Positions 18,117 through 26,700 of a stretch of 64,000 bases of DNA are shown here, piece by piece. The stretch is from an uncultured Saprospiraceae bacterium (GTDB lineage: Bacteria > Bacteroidota > Bacteroidia > Chitinophagales > Saprospiraceae), in NCBI GenBank assembly GCA_938003955.1, contig CALKXE010000002.1:1-64000 (forward strand), in the 5' to 3' direction. Below the pieces are notes generated by a model. The model saw nothing but the letters and a program-made list of their open reading frames with translations, searched no databases and was not told the origin of the DNA. Positions within the stretch are counted from its first letter, which is position 1, and each line of letters begins with the position of its first letter. The position numbers were made by a program, and so were the translations under genes.

Positions 18117-20336
18117 ATGAAAAGCCGATTAAAAATCCGACCTGTATATATCATCATTTTTATTTTATCAATTTCATTTTCTTCAGTTGCTCAGCCTGAC
18201 GTTGCTGACTTTAAGGAAATATTCCAACTCAAAATAAAGGAAACAAAAACGCCGATAATAATAGATGGTATTCTCGATGATCCAAGTTGGGAAACAGCAA
18301 ACATTGGTGGCAATTTCTGGCAGAAAGTACCGTTTTTCGCAGAAGGAGCAGACCCCAAAACAGAAGTCAAATTGACATATGACGATGACAATCTTTATGT
18401 TGCAGCGAAATGCTATCAGAAAGAAAAGATAATTGTACAATCTCTCAAAAGAGATGAGTATTGGGATAATGATGGAATAGCAATCATTCTAGACCCATTA
18501 AATACTCGAACAAATGCCTTCTTATTCGGAGTAACTGCAGCCGGGGCTCAATGGGATGGACTGAGAGCATCTGGAGATATAAATAGTGACTGGAGTAATA
18601 AGTGGTACAGTGAAGTAAATGTTACTGAGGAGTATTGGTCTATGGAAATGGCAATCCCTCTGAGAATATTACGGTTTAGTCCAGATTCAGACTCATGGGG
18701 TATGAACTTCGTAAGAAACCATAGAAATGAAAACGAATATCACAATTGGACTGCCGTTCCTGAATCATTTTGGCCACCAGATCCTGCTTTTGCCGGTAGT
18801 CTAATATTCGAAACACCACCAAAACCAAAAAAAGGAAATTACAATATTATTCCGTTTGTTACTTCATCAGTTACCAAATTGAAAGGAGCAAATGCGAAAC
18901 TAGATGCTGACTTGGGACTCGATGCTAGAGTTTCGATAACACCTACATTAAATCTCGACCTTACCTTCAATCCTGACTTCTCGCAAATAGAAGTAGATGA
19001 ATTGGTTACTAATTTGACTAGATTTTCAATATTCCTACCAGAGAAGCGAACATTTTTTCTAGAAAACAATGATTTATTCTCTGCTTATGGATACGCCGAT
19101 GTTCGTCCTTTTTTCTCTCGAAGAATTGGTTTAGATAGCAAAAGACAAGCCGTTCCTATTTTATATGGTGCAAGATTAACAGGAAACTTGACCAAAACCC
19201 TAAGGCTCGGTGTAATGAATATACATTCTTTAGCTAGCGAAAACTCGAATGCCCAGAATCAAAGTGCCCTTAGTATGCAGCAACAATTCGGTAGATCGTT
19301 TGTAAAAGGAATGTTTTTAAATAGACAAGGATTTGATGATTTTTCCTCTGTAGATGGAGACTATGGCAGAAACACCAGCGTAGAAGCAGCATATGTCAGA
19401 GATGATGGACAATTATCGACTTGGATTGGTATTCACCATTCATATAAACCAGAGATTTCTGGTAATACTGGATTTTATACCGCTGGTGTGGAATTTAATA
19501 ATCCAAATTGGGAGGGAATACTAGCTAGTGCGATAACACAGGAAAATTATTATGCCGATATGGGGTTTGTTGCTAGAATACAAAACTATGATGCGGCAAG
19601 AGATACTGTGATAAGAATCGGTTTCAATGATAACATTGCTAACCTTACTTACAGAATCAGACCAAAAGAAGGAATAATAACTAGACATAATATTGGTGTA
19701 AACAATCAGGCTATTTTCAATCCTGACTGGACACTAAACGAAAGAACCAATGAGCTTAACTATTCGATTGCTTTTAGATCAACCGCTCAGTTTGAGTTTG
19801 GATACACATCTACTGGCATAGATCTATTATTTCCATTTAGTTTCGTGTCCGAAGGTCTTCCTTTACCAGCTGAGCAATATGATTTTTCATTTGTCTCCGC
19901 AGGATTTAGTTCTGACGAGAGAAAATTAATATCATTTGGAATCGATGGAAGAACAGGTGGCTTTTACAATGGAAAATTAAATCAAGCAAGTGGAGATATT
20001 AATTTTCGAGTTCAACCATGGGGAAATCTTGGATTTGGATATCAATGGAACAAGCTAGATTTTCCAGACGAATATGGAGAAGAAACAATAACAGCTCTTT
20101 TGTCAAAACTTGAAATCGGGTTCAATAAAAATCTACTTTGGACTACCCTCTTTCAGTTCCTAGATCAGTCAGAGTTCATGGGCATAAATAGTAGATTACA
20201 GTGGAGATTTGCTCCTATGTCTGACATATTTCTAGTCTATGTGGATAATTACGATGTCTTTAACGGTATCGGTGGGCCAAAGGATATACAAAGTAATAAT
20301 AGGGCCCTTGTGTTTAAGATTAATTATTGGTATTGA
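18117..20336 (+). CDS. DUF5916 outer-membrane protein with CBM9-like N-terminal domain
   Basis: A secreted protein of 739 residues. The signal peptide covers about residues 1-25 (ending SSVAQ). A CBM9-like domain follows (about 38-210), beginning IKETKTPIIIDGILDDPSW and including DDDNLYVAAKCYQ. The rest is the DUF5916 region, rich in alternating hydrophobic/aromatic strands and predicted to form an outer-membrane beta-barrel, with FSIFLPEKRTFFLENNDLF as a typical landmark. The function of DUF5916 is unknown; the CBM9 fold suggests carbohydrate binding. An imperfect promoter box TATCTTTA lies at 18091-18098. The gene ends shortly before the convergent AlkB-like gene. Confidence 0.9.
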   Translation: MKSRLKIRPVYIIIFILSISFSSVAQPDVADFKEIFQLKIKETKTPIIIDGILDDPSWETANIGGNFWQKVPFFAEGADPKTEVKLTYDDDNLYVAAKCYQKEKIIVQSLKRDEYWDNDGIAIILDPLNTRTNAFLFGVTAAGAQWDGLRASGDINSDWSNKWYSEVNVTEEYWSMEMAIPLRILRFSPDSDSWGMNFVRNHRNENEYHNWTAVPESFWPPDPAFAGSLIFETPPKPKKGNYNIIPFVTSSVTKLKGANAKLDADLGLDARVSITPTLNLDLTFNPDFSQIEVDELVTNLTRFSIFLPEKRTFFLENNDLFSAYGYADVRPFFSRRIGLDSKRQAVPILYGARLTGNLTKTLRLGVMNIHSLASENSNAQNQSALSMQQQFGRSFVKGMFLNRQGFDDFSSVDGDYGRNTSVEAAYVRDDGQLSTWIGIHHSYKPEISGNTGFYTAGVEFNNPNWEGILASAITQENYYADMGFVARIQNYDAARDTVIRIGFNDNIANLTYRIRPKEGIITRHNIGVNNQAIFNPDWTLNERTNELNYSIAFRSTAQFEFGYTSTGIDLLFPFSFVSEGLPLPAEQYDFSFVSAGFSSDERKLISFGIDGRTGGFYNGKLNQASGDINFRVQPWGNLGFGYQWNKLDFPDEYGEETITALLSKLEIGFNKNLLWTTLFQFLDQSEFMGINSRLQWRFAPMSDIFLVYVDNYDVFNGIGGPKDIQSNNRALVFKINYWY

Positions 20337-20389
20337 TATTTAGTAGGCTTCTGGGAACGAATAATAAATAGCATTAGAATTTAAATGTA

Positions 20390-21424
20390 TCAGATCTCAC
20401 TTAGCTTTTTGTTCATAATATAAAACCAAAGTGGAGGTATGAAAGACAACAGCATACTCCCTGGATAACCTAGCGGTAATTGAGGGCTCTCGTCGTGATG
20501 TCTAAGTACTTGATATTTTCTATTGGCCTTGAAGTGATGATCAGAATGACGAGTCAGTTCGTATAATACAATTCTTCCTAATTCGTGATTAGAGTTCCAA
20601 GAATGACGCATGTCTACCCTCTCGTATCGTCCATTGGGCAACTTAGATCTGACTAGTCCGTAGTGCTCAATATAATTGATAGTCTCTAGCAAGAGAAATC
20701 CAACTACCGCTATTCCTATCGCGCACAACATAATCTTAAAGCCAAAAAACACAAATACCAAACTCAAATAGAATATCTGAATCAACTGAAAAACAACCAT
20801 CTCATTACTGAAACTGAAGACTGACTTATTGACTCTTCTTAATCGTTTTGCTTCTAATCTCCACGCACTGATGTAGCTAAAAACAGATGACCTTAACCAG
20901 AACATGTACAACATCTCTCCTTTTCTTGATGTTGCTGGATCTTCTGGTGTGGCTATATTTACATGGTGCCCTCTATTATGCTCAATGATAAAATGCATAT
21001 AAAGATTAGGGAGCAGAATCAATTTAGCTATTGTTTGCTCCAATAATCCATTCTTATGACCAAGCTCATGAGCTACATTGATACCAGCCCCTAACACTAT
21101 ACCTACTGAAAGCATCATTCCTACCTGTTCGTATGTTTCAAAACTTCCATTCGCCAATGAATAGAAATAAAACCCTATGAGAGCATAAAGCAAAGGTAAG
21201 TTCGCATAAAGCAACAAATCAAAAAATGAATTACTCAGTCTTTCAGCTTCCTCAATATCCGAAAGATTCTTAGTTGACCTCGAAACAAAGAATTCCGCAG
21301 CTGGTATTATAAAAAATGCAAAAATAACTGTAGCCCAAGTCCAATAACCAGACATCAAAACTGCCATGAATCCAGTCACTGGAATAAGATATGCTACAAG
21401 ATATTTCAGATTAGAAAACTTCAT
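20390..21424 (-). CDS. alkB: AlkB-like membrane di-iron alkane/fatty acid hydroxylase
   Basis: An integral membrane non-haem di-iron monooxygenase. The ATG at 21424 gives 344 residues; a GTG at 21436 would add four. The histidine clusters are HELGH (119-123), HNRGHH (149-154), NYIEHYG (250-256) and HSDHH (293-297), the pattern of alkane 1-monooxygenase rather than of fatty-acid desaturases or xylene oxygenase. About six hydrophobic helices lie between them. The enzyme would insert oxygen at the terminal carbon of an alkane or a similar lipid. No rubredoxin or rubredoxin reductase gene is nearby, so the electron donor must come from elsewhere; a lipid-modifying role is also possible. Confidence 0.9.
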   Translation of the reverse strand: MKFSNLKYLVAYLIPVTGFMAVLMSGYWTWATVIFAFFIIPAAEFFVSRSTKNLSDIEEAERLSNSFFDLLLYANLPLLYALIGFYFYSLANGSFETYEQVGMMLSVGIVLGAGINVAHELGHKNGLLEQTIAKLILLPNLYMHFIIEHNRGHHVNIATPEDPATSRKGEMLYMFWLRSSVFSYISAWRLEAKRLRRVNKSVFSFSNEMVVFQLIQIFYLSLVFVFFGFKIMLCAIGIAVVGFLLLETINYIEHYGLVRSKLPNGRYERVDMRHSWNSNHELGRIVLYELTRHSDHHFKANRKYQVLRHHDESPQLPLGYPGSMLLSFIPPLWFYIMNKKLSEI

Positions 21425-21521
21425 TGTAATTTTCACAAATTTAACTCAAAGTATAAATTTATAAAAACGCGACGAAATTACATACAAGAACCTGATATAA
21501 TTAGAATTGGATGAATTTCAA

Positions 21522-22886
21522 TTACAGATTTTTCGCCTCAACAAAGGCCTCCATCTTCTTAAAGAAGTTGCTTAAGTCGTCGTGACTATTACTTGCATTT
21601 ACAGTAACTAATCTAATAAATTCTTGGTCTCTAAACTTACCATACCCTACCATAATTTCTGCATCGTCGTATAACGCATTGCATATCAATTTAGGATCAA
21701 TGTCCTTATAATTAAAGCAAACAGCAACCGAATCACCAGTATTGTATAGCGTATAATTTGGATTATCAGCAACATAATCTCTAGCCTTCTGAGCTAAGTC
21801 AAACTGATGATCAACAATATCTTCTAACCCATTAGTCCCGACAGACTTCCAAAGAGTCCATAGCTTAAGTGTGTCATTTCTTCTACCACACTGCATAGAT
21901 ATTTTCCCAGGATTATATTCATCGTTATCCGTTTGGTACAAGTAACTTGCTTTATTCGCAAACGTATCGTACAAATGCTTCTTATCTTTCACTACGATAA
22001 TACTACATGACAAAGGCGTAGAAAGCATTTTATGTGCATTCAAAGTAAAAGAATCCGCTAATTCTGACCCATCAATATGATGTCTTAGTTTGTCAGAAAA
22101 TATAACTGATCCACAATAAGCACCGTCCACATGAAACCATACATCATATTTTTTACAGATCTCACCAATAGGTCTTAGTGGATCGAATGCACCAAGAACA
22201 GTAGTCCCGGCAGTTGCATTTACGAATGTAGGCACATAACCTTTAGCTATATCTTCTTTAATAGCTATTTCTAATAGATCTGGTCTCATTCGACCATGGT
22301 CATCGGCTTCGATAAATCTAATGTTGTCTCGTCCCATGCCTGCAAATGCAACATTCTTAGGCAATGAATAATGAGATTCCGCAGATGAATAAGAAATCAT
22401 CCGTTTAGACATGCCATCAGTACTAGCATTAGGATCTTTGGCATCTCTACCCATAAGCAAGCCCATAAGGTTAGTCATAGATCCACCAGGGGCTAATGTA
22501 CCTTCAGCAGTATCAGGATCATATCCGACTAATTTAGATATTTTTCTGATTATTGTTTTTTCAACACCTATTTGCGGACCACCTACTTTATAGGTATACA
22601 TACTATTGTTCATTATGACAGATAGCAGTTCACCTAAAATTGCTTTACTATTTCTTCCACCAAAAAGTTGATTGAAGAAAAGCTTACTTGCTGTTTTGGG
22701 TGTATTAAGAACAAGCTTCCTAAGAACAGGAACAAAATCTTGATCGATCATAGGCTCATCATTGAGTTGTATGTCGATTTCGTCATACAGGTCCTCTATT
22801 GGAATAGGAGCAACAACTGGATTTGCCACCTCATCTTCTAGCATCTCATTTACCAACTTCACGAATATATCAAGATCTTTTTGCAT
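21522..22886 (-). CDS. Group II pyridoxal-phosphate-dependent decarboxylase
   Basis: A cytosolic PLP enzyme of 454 residues in the glutamate/aromatic-amino-acid decarboxylase family. Key features are His172 in SSAESHYS (stacks on PLP), HVDGAY (252-257, with the Asp that binds the pyridine N) and NAHK with Lys286, the Schiff-base lysine. Length and motifs resemble glutamate, cysteine-sulfinate or 2,4-diaminobutyrate decarboxylases, and the sequence alone does not decide among these. The divergent gene is a cysteine dioxygenase, whose product is cysteine sulfinate, so cysteine-sulfinate decarboxylation (to hypotaurine) is an attractive inference. Confidence 0.9.
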   Translation of the reverse strand: MQKDLDIFVKLVNEMLEDEVANPVVAPIPIEDLYDEIDIQLNDEPMIDQDFVPVLRKLVLNTPKTASKLFFNQLFGGRNSKAILGELLSVIMNNSMYTYKVGGPQIGVEKTIIRKISKLVGYDPDTAEGTLAPGGSMTNLMGLLMGRDAKDPNASTDGMSKRMISYSSAESHYSLPKNVAFAGMGRDNIRFIEADDHGRMRPDLLEIAIKEDIAKGYVPTFVNATAGTTVLGAFDPLRPIGEICKKYDVWFHVDGAYCGSVIFSDKLRHHIDGSELADSFTLNAHKMLSTPLSCSIIVVKDKKHLYDTFANKASYLYQTDNDEYNPGKISMQCGRRNDTLKLWTLWKSVGTNGLEDIVDHQFDLAQKARDYVADNPNYTLYNTGDSVAVCFNYKDIDPKLICNALYDDAEIMVGYGKFRDQEFIRLVTVNASNSHDDLSNFFKKMEAFVEAKNL

Positions 22887-22907
22887 GTTTTTTTTCTATT
22901 TAGGCTA

Positions 22908-22915
22908 CAAAAGTA
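22908..22915 (-). promoter_or_regulatory. Possible -7 promoter box for the PLP decarboxylase
   Basis: TACTTTTG on the minus strand, about 20 bases upstream of the decarboxylase start. No -33 TTTG is found at the normal distance. Confidence 0.4.
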
Positions 22916-23014
22916 TAATCATTATTGACAATAGTACTAGTGAACAAATCTTTATTTCAAAACTTAGCTAAGATTGAAATGATATGACATTCATCTTAGA
23001 TTTAGGACATTCGA

Positions 23015-23045
23015 TTTGCGTAAGTCCTTAATTTTCTTACCTTTG
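23015..23045 (+). promoter_or_regulatory. Bacteroidota promoter for cysteine dioxygenase/yggS
   Basis: TTTG at 23015-23018 and TACCTTTG at 23038-23045 with a 19-nt gap, a full match to the Bacteroidota consensus. Transcription would begin near 23052, only about 14 bases before the TTG start codon of the dioxygenase. Confidence 0.7.
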
Positions 23046-23065
23046 CACTTCACCAACACAAAGGT

Positions 23066-23599
23066 TTGAAGATTATAAACAATTTATCCGAGCTATTATC
23101 AGAACTAAATAATTCATCGAAAGACGATTATGCCGCCATCGGGGCTAGACTCGAAATACCGATAGCCCAACTCAAATCTTACTCTCACTGGAATTCCAAT
23201 TTTTACACTAGAAACTGTATTGAACGTACTGATCACTATGAACTAATCCTACTTTGTTGGGAAGCGGGACAAGATACTCCTGTCCACTGTCATGGAGGAG
23301 AAGAGTGTTGGGTATATGTCATGGATGGCAAACTCCAAGAAACTCATATTCAATGTGAAGAAAATGAATTAATCACAGAGAGTGTAGACATCTTAGACAA
23401 AGGAGAAAAATCGTTTATGTGTGATGATTTAGGATATCACAAGCTAGAAAACATATCTGATCAAAGATCAATGAGCTTGCATCTATATATGGATCCTATT
23501 GATTCTTGCACAAAATTTGATGAAAAACTGAATACTTTTGAACAAGTTGACCTAACTTACTATTCTTATAAAGGACAGTTGGAAAAAGCATTAGTATAA
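23066..23599 (+). CDS. Cysteine dioxygenase type I family protein
   Basis: A cupin of 177 residues beginning at TTG; the promoter position leaves room for this start. The iron site is H74-C-H76 within TPVHCHGGEECW, with C81 in the position of the Cys of the Cys-Tyr crosslink in mammalian-type enzymes; the third His is in DLGYHKL. The enzyme would oxidise L-cysteine to cysteine sulfinate using O2, in the cytosol. A decarboxylase that could use this product is encoded divergently about 180 bp away. The yggS gene follows 36 bp downstream and is probably in the same transcript. Confidence 0.88.
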   Translation: MKIINNLSELLSELNNSSKDDYAAIGARLEIPIAQLKSYSHWNSNFYTRNCIERTDHYELILLCWEAGQDTPVHCHGGEECWVYVMDGKLQETHIQCEENELITESVDILDKGEKSFMCDDLGYHKLENISDQRSMSLHLYMDPIDSCTKFDEKLNTFEQVDLTYYSYKGQLEKALV

Positions 23600-23635
23600 T
23601 TACGTTATCATGAAAATTTATCTTTAGTCTTTCTT

Positions 23636-24295
23636 ATGAATACTTATCAATCATTAGTTGAGTACTGTGGAGAACACAATACTACTTTAGTGGCCGTTTC
23701 TAAAACTAAGCCCAACAGTGCTATAGAAGAACTCTACAATCAAGGTCAGAGAATATTTGGAGAAAATCGTGTTCAAGAATTAGTGGACAAGGCGGCTACA
23801 TTACCAAATGATATCTCATGGCATATGATCGGGCATCTACAAACGAACAAAGTGAAGTACATCACTCCTTTTGTAGATATGATACATTCTGGCGATAGAA
23901 CACCTCTCTTAAAAGAAATCAATAAAGAAGCCATAAAATCTGACCGGAAAATCGATGTCTTATTACAGATAAAAATAGCCGAAGAAGAAAGTAAACATGG
24001 TTGGGATTATCACCAATTACAGGATCAGCTATCTAATAATTTAGTTGGAAAATTTGAGAATATAAACTTCCGAGGAGTAATGGGCATGGCGACCTTTACT
24101 GATAATGAAACACAGGTAAGTCAAGAATTCAAAAGTCTCAGATTATATTTTGATGAAATTAAAACAAACTACTTTTCTGAAACAGCTTCTTTCGATACTA
24201 TAAGTATGGGTATGTCTGGAGATTACAAACTTGCTGTAGATGCGGGAAGTAATATGATTAGAGTCGGTTCTTTATTATTTGGCAAAAGAAACTAA
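23636..24295 (+). CDS. yggS: YggS/PLPBP family pyridoxal-phosphate homeostasis protein
   Basis: A single-domain PLP-binding TIM barrel of 219 residues, the usual length. The PLP-binding lysine is Lys23 in AVSKTKP; further family landmarks are FGENRVQEL, WHMIGHLQTNK, GVMGMATF and SMGMSGDY. The protein buffers or delivers PLP to other enzymes and affects amino-acid pools; no catalysis is known. It sits 36 bp downstream of the cysteine dioxygenase gene, near a PLP decarboxylase and PLP-dependent threonine aldolase. TATCTTTA, a near-match promoter box, occurs just upstream, so independent expression is possible. Confidence 0.93.
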   Translation: MNTYQSLVEYCGEHNTTLVAVSKTKPNSAIEELYNQGQRIFGENRVQELVDKAATLPNDISWHMIGHLQTNKVKYITPFVDMIHSGDRTPLLKEINKEAIKSDRKIDVLLQIKIAEEESKHGWDYHQLQDQLSNNLVGKFENINFRGVMGMATFTDNETQVSQEFKSLRLYFDEIKTNYFSETASFDTISMGMSGDYKLAVDAGSNMIRVGSLLFGKRN

Positions 24296-24357
24296 AAGTA
24301 ATAAACCATTCCTTCTCACGACTTGTTATAACACAACACAAACAAAATACACTACAG

Positions 24358-24561
24358 ATGTTCGGATGGTTATTTAAGAAAAAGACAGACAGAGAAAAAC
24401 TCGATCTACAATACAAAAAGCTTAAAGTCAAAGCTTATGAATTATCAAAAACAGATCGTAAAGCAAGTGATGCTATGAATGCAGAAGCTGAAGGCGTAGC
24501 AAATATGATCGAAGAGCTAGACATGCTTGAGGCAAAAGCTAGAAATGAGGCTAAAAATTAA
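24358..24561 (+). CDS. Lacal_2735 family small protein
   Basis: Sixty-seven residues, hydrophilic and helical (MFGWLFKKKTDREKLDLQYK, then KVKAYELSKTDRKASDAMNAE). It resembles a short family seen widely in Bacteroidota and named after a Lacinutrix protein. An initial aromatic/basic FGWLFKK patch could sit at a membrane surface. Function is unknown. It overlaps the convergent Nudix gene by four bases at the stop codons. Confidence 0.8.
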   Translation: MFGWLFKKKTDREKLDLQYKKLKVKAYELSKTDRKASDAMNAEAEGVANMIEELDMLEAKARNEAKN

Positions 24562-25247
24562 ACTTCGAAGTTAAATCCTTTTGCTTTAAACTCTTCATAC
24601 TTTGAAGTTTCGAACTTATATAACTTTGCTGGTCTATGGGCTACTCCTGTTTGATATTCTTTGACATCTACAAGAATCCCCATTGATAAGAATTTCTTTC
24701 TAAAATTTCGTTTATCTAATTGTTTGTGAAGAACAGCTTCGTAAAGTTCTTGTACGTCTGATAATGTGAACTTTTCTGGTAGCAACTCAAATCCGATAGG
24801 CATCTCTCTTACACTATTCTGAAGTCTCTTTATGCACTTCTTTAATATTTCGAAATGATCAAACGGTAGTTCTTCTAGATCAAAAACATTAAACCACTTC
24901 ACCTTCGAAGCGATGGATGATGCCCTTGGTTTCACATTATCGATATTGACCAATGAATAGTAACCTACTGTAACAACCCTTCCTAAAGGGTGTCTATCTA
25001 CCTTACCGAACGTATGTACTTGTTCTAAATAAACATCTTGGAGTCCTGTAATTTCCCTTAATATCCTCTTGGGAGCATCCCTAAGGTTTTCATCTGTACG
25101 GACCAAATCACCAGGTAAAGCCCATTCATTAATAAATGGTACTTCTGATCGCTTGATAAGTAGTACTTTGAGTTTGGATTCTTGCAATCCGAAAATGACG
25201 TTGTCAACTGAAAAAGCTGACTTGAAAAAAGAATTTCTAAATGGCAT
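24558..25247 (-). CDS. Nudix-domain transcription regulator, NrtR-like
   Basis: 229 residues: a Nudix fold (about 10-140) followed by a winged-helix-like C-terminus (about 150-229, including FTLSDVQELYEAV and DKRNFRKKFLSMGIL). This is the arrangement of NrtR-type regulators, which sense ADP-ribose or sugar nucleotides. The Nudix box (46-68) is degenerate: where the consensus has REUXEEXGU the protein has RILREITGL, lacking two of the metal-binding glutamates, so hydrolysis is unlikely. Bacteroidota relatives often regulate sugar catabolism or NAD genes; the target here is unknown. CAAAATTA at 25381-25388 (TAATTTTG on the minus strand) could be its promoter box. Confidence 0.88.
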   Translation of the reverse strand: MPFRNSFFKSAFSVDNVIFGLQESKLKVLLIKRSEVPFINEWALPGDLVRTDENLRDAPKRILREITGLQDVYLEQVHTFGKVDRHPLGRVVTVGYYSLVNIDNVKPRASSIASKVKWFNVFDLEELPFDHFEILKKCIKRLQNSVREMPIGFELLPEKFTLSDVQELYEAVLHKQLDKRNFRKKFLSMGILVDVKEYQTGVAHRPAKLYKFETSKYEEFKAKGFNFEV

Positions 25248-25479
25248 AATATATCTGTCTTCTCCTGAGGGGAATAACTCCCCTATCTAAGAAATGTTTA
25301 ATCACTAAGCTTATGCTAAAATGAGAATTAATTATCTAATCTATTGCGGTTAGGAACAAACTTTAGAACCTAATCTAAAGCAAAATTAGTTTTTTAAAAT
25401 TAGAAAAAAAATTATCTCTATTTTATTTAGTGTATAACGTACGTTAAGTCAATTCATCTCAAGTTTACTATCCAGAAGA

Positions 25480-25509
25480 TTGTATTAAACAACTGAATAA
25501 TTATCTTGC
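25480..25509 (+). promoter_or_regulatory. Probable promoter for threonine aldolase
   Basis: TTG at 25480-25482 and TATCTTGC at 25502-25509, spaced by 19 nt; the -7 box differs from TAnnTTTG at two positions. It overlaps the in-frame TTG at 25506, which argues that translation begins at the ATG at 25527. Confidence 0.4.
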
Positions 25510-25526
25510 TTTCAAAATATATAAAT

Positions 25527-26540
25527 ATGATCAACTTGATTAGTGATACAGTTACAAAACCTACTCCTCAGATGCTTGACTTTATGATGAAAGCCGAAGT
25601 TGGAGACGACGTTTTTGGTCAAGATCCAACGATAAACGAGTTAGAAAGTTATGTAGCTGAAATGTTTGGAAAGGAGAAGGCGATCTTCTGTCCTTCTGGA
25701 ACAATGACCAACCAGATTGCAATCAAATGCCATACACAACCATTAGACGAGGTTATATGTGATCATTACTCCCATGTATATCAATATGAAACAGGAGGCT
25801 ATGCATTCAACAGTGGTGTGGCAGTGAACCTAATACAAGGAACAAATGGGAAGATAACCGCCGAACAAATAGAAGCCGCTATCAAGCCTGTCTATGACTG
25901 GTTACCTATCAGTAAGTTAGTCGTCTTGGAAAACTCTTGTAATAAAGGAGGCGGAAGTTACTATACATTAGATGAAATAAGGCCCATTACTACCCTATGC
26001 AAAGACCGAGGTTTGAAACTACACCTTGATGGTGCTCGTTTATTTAATGTACTTGTCGAAACAGGAGAAAACACAGTAGATATTGGCAATCATTTTGATT
26101 CAGTTTCGATCTGTATATCAAAAGGGCTTGGTGCGCCTGTTGGTTCTCTATTAATCGGAGACGCAGATCTTATCAAGCAAGCAAGAAGGTATAGAAAAGT
26201 AATGGGAGGAGGAATGAGACAGGCTGGCTATTTGGCTGCTGCGTGTCTTTTTGCTCTGAAAAATCAAAGAACAAGACTCAAAATCGATAACGACAAAGCG
26301 AAAGAAATTGGTCTATTATTAGAGAAGCAACCATATGTAAAAGTAGTACGTCCCGTAAAAACTAACATTGTTATATTCGATCTTGCAGATGGACAGAAGG
26401 CTGATCCGTTTTTAGAAAAATTAAAATCTAAAGGAATACTAGCTACTGCATTCGGGCCAGAAACAGTCCGTTTTGTTACTCACCTTGATTATACTGATGA
26501 GATGCATGTTGAAGTGATGAATGTATTAAAGAGAATGTAA
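25527..26540 (+). CDS. ltaE: Low-specificity L-threonine aldolase
   Basis: A PLP-dependent aldolase of 337 residues from the ATG at 25527 (MINLISDTVTKPT is the family's normal N-terminus; an upstream TTG would add seven residues of no similarity). PLP-binding Lys199 is in SISKGLGAPVGS; other landmarks are LDGARLFN, VFGQDPT and FCPSGTMTNQ. It cleaves L-threonine or allo-threonine into glycine and acetaldehyde in the cytosol. The gene stands alone. Confidence 0.92.
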   Translation: MINLISDTVTKPTPQMLDFMMKAEVGDDVFGQDPTINELESYVAEMFGKEKAIFCPSGTMTNQIAIKCHTQPLDEVICDHYSHVYQYETGGYAFNSGVAVNLIQGTNGKITAEQIEAAIKPVYDWLPISKLVVLENSCNKGGGSYYTLDEIRPITTLCKDRGLKLHLDGARLFNVLVETGENTVDIGNHFDSVSICISKGLGAPVGSLLIGDADLIKQARRYRKVMGGGMRQAGYLAAACLFALKNQRTRLKIDNDKAKEIGLLLEKQPYVKVVRPVKTNIVIFDLADGQKADPFLEKLKSKGILATAFGPETVRFVTHLDYTDEMHVEVMNVLKRM

Positions 26541-26548
26541 ACAACATT

Positions 26549-26590
26549 GTTTTTAGCAATATTGTCTGCATTCCTACAAGGTGACTGCAA
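26549..26590. repeat. Decayed single copy of the TGTC dispersed repeat
   Basis: GTTTTTAGCAATATTGTCTG followed by CATTCCTACAAGGTGACTGC corresponds to GTTTTTGCAATAGTGTCTG-CACACCTACAAGGTGTCTGAC of the tandem array at 27.9 kb, with an insertion and several substitutions. It begins eight bases after the threonine aldolase stop codon. Confidence 0.6.
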
Positions 26591-26700
26591 TAAAAATCAA
26601 TTTGGAAAATATAGATGAATTAGCAAACGCCCAATAAAACTTATTTATTTGCAACTTAGATTATGTTAATAAATATTTCACGATGCTAAAATTATTAAAT

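Noticed and set aside
20390-21424. Complete alkane-degradation cluster around the AlkB-like gene
   Set aside because: No rubredoxin, rubredoxin reductase or alcohol dehydrogenase gene is adjacent, so only the hydroxylase-like protein can be claimed.
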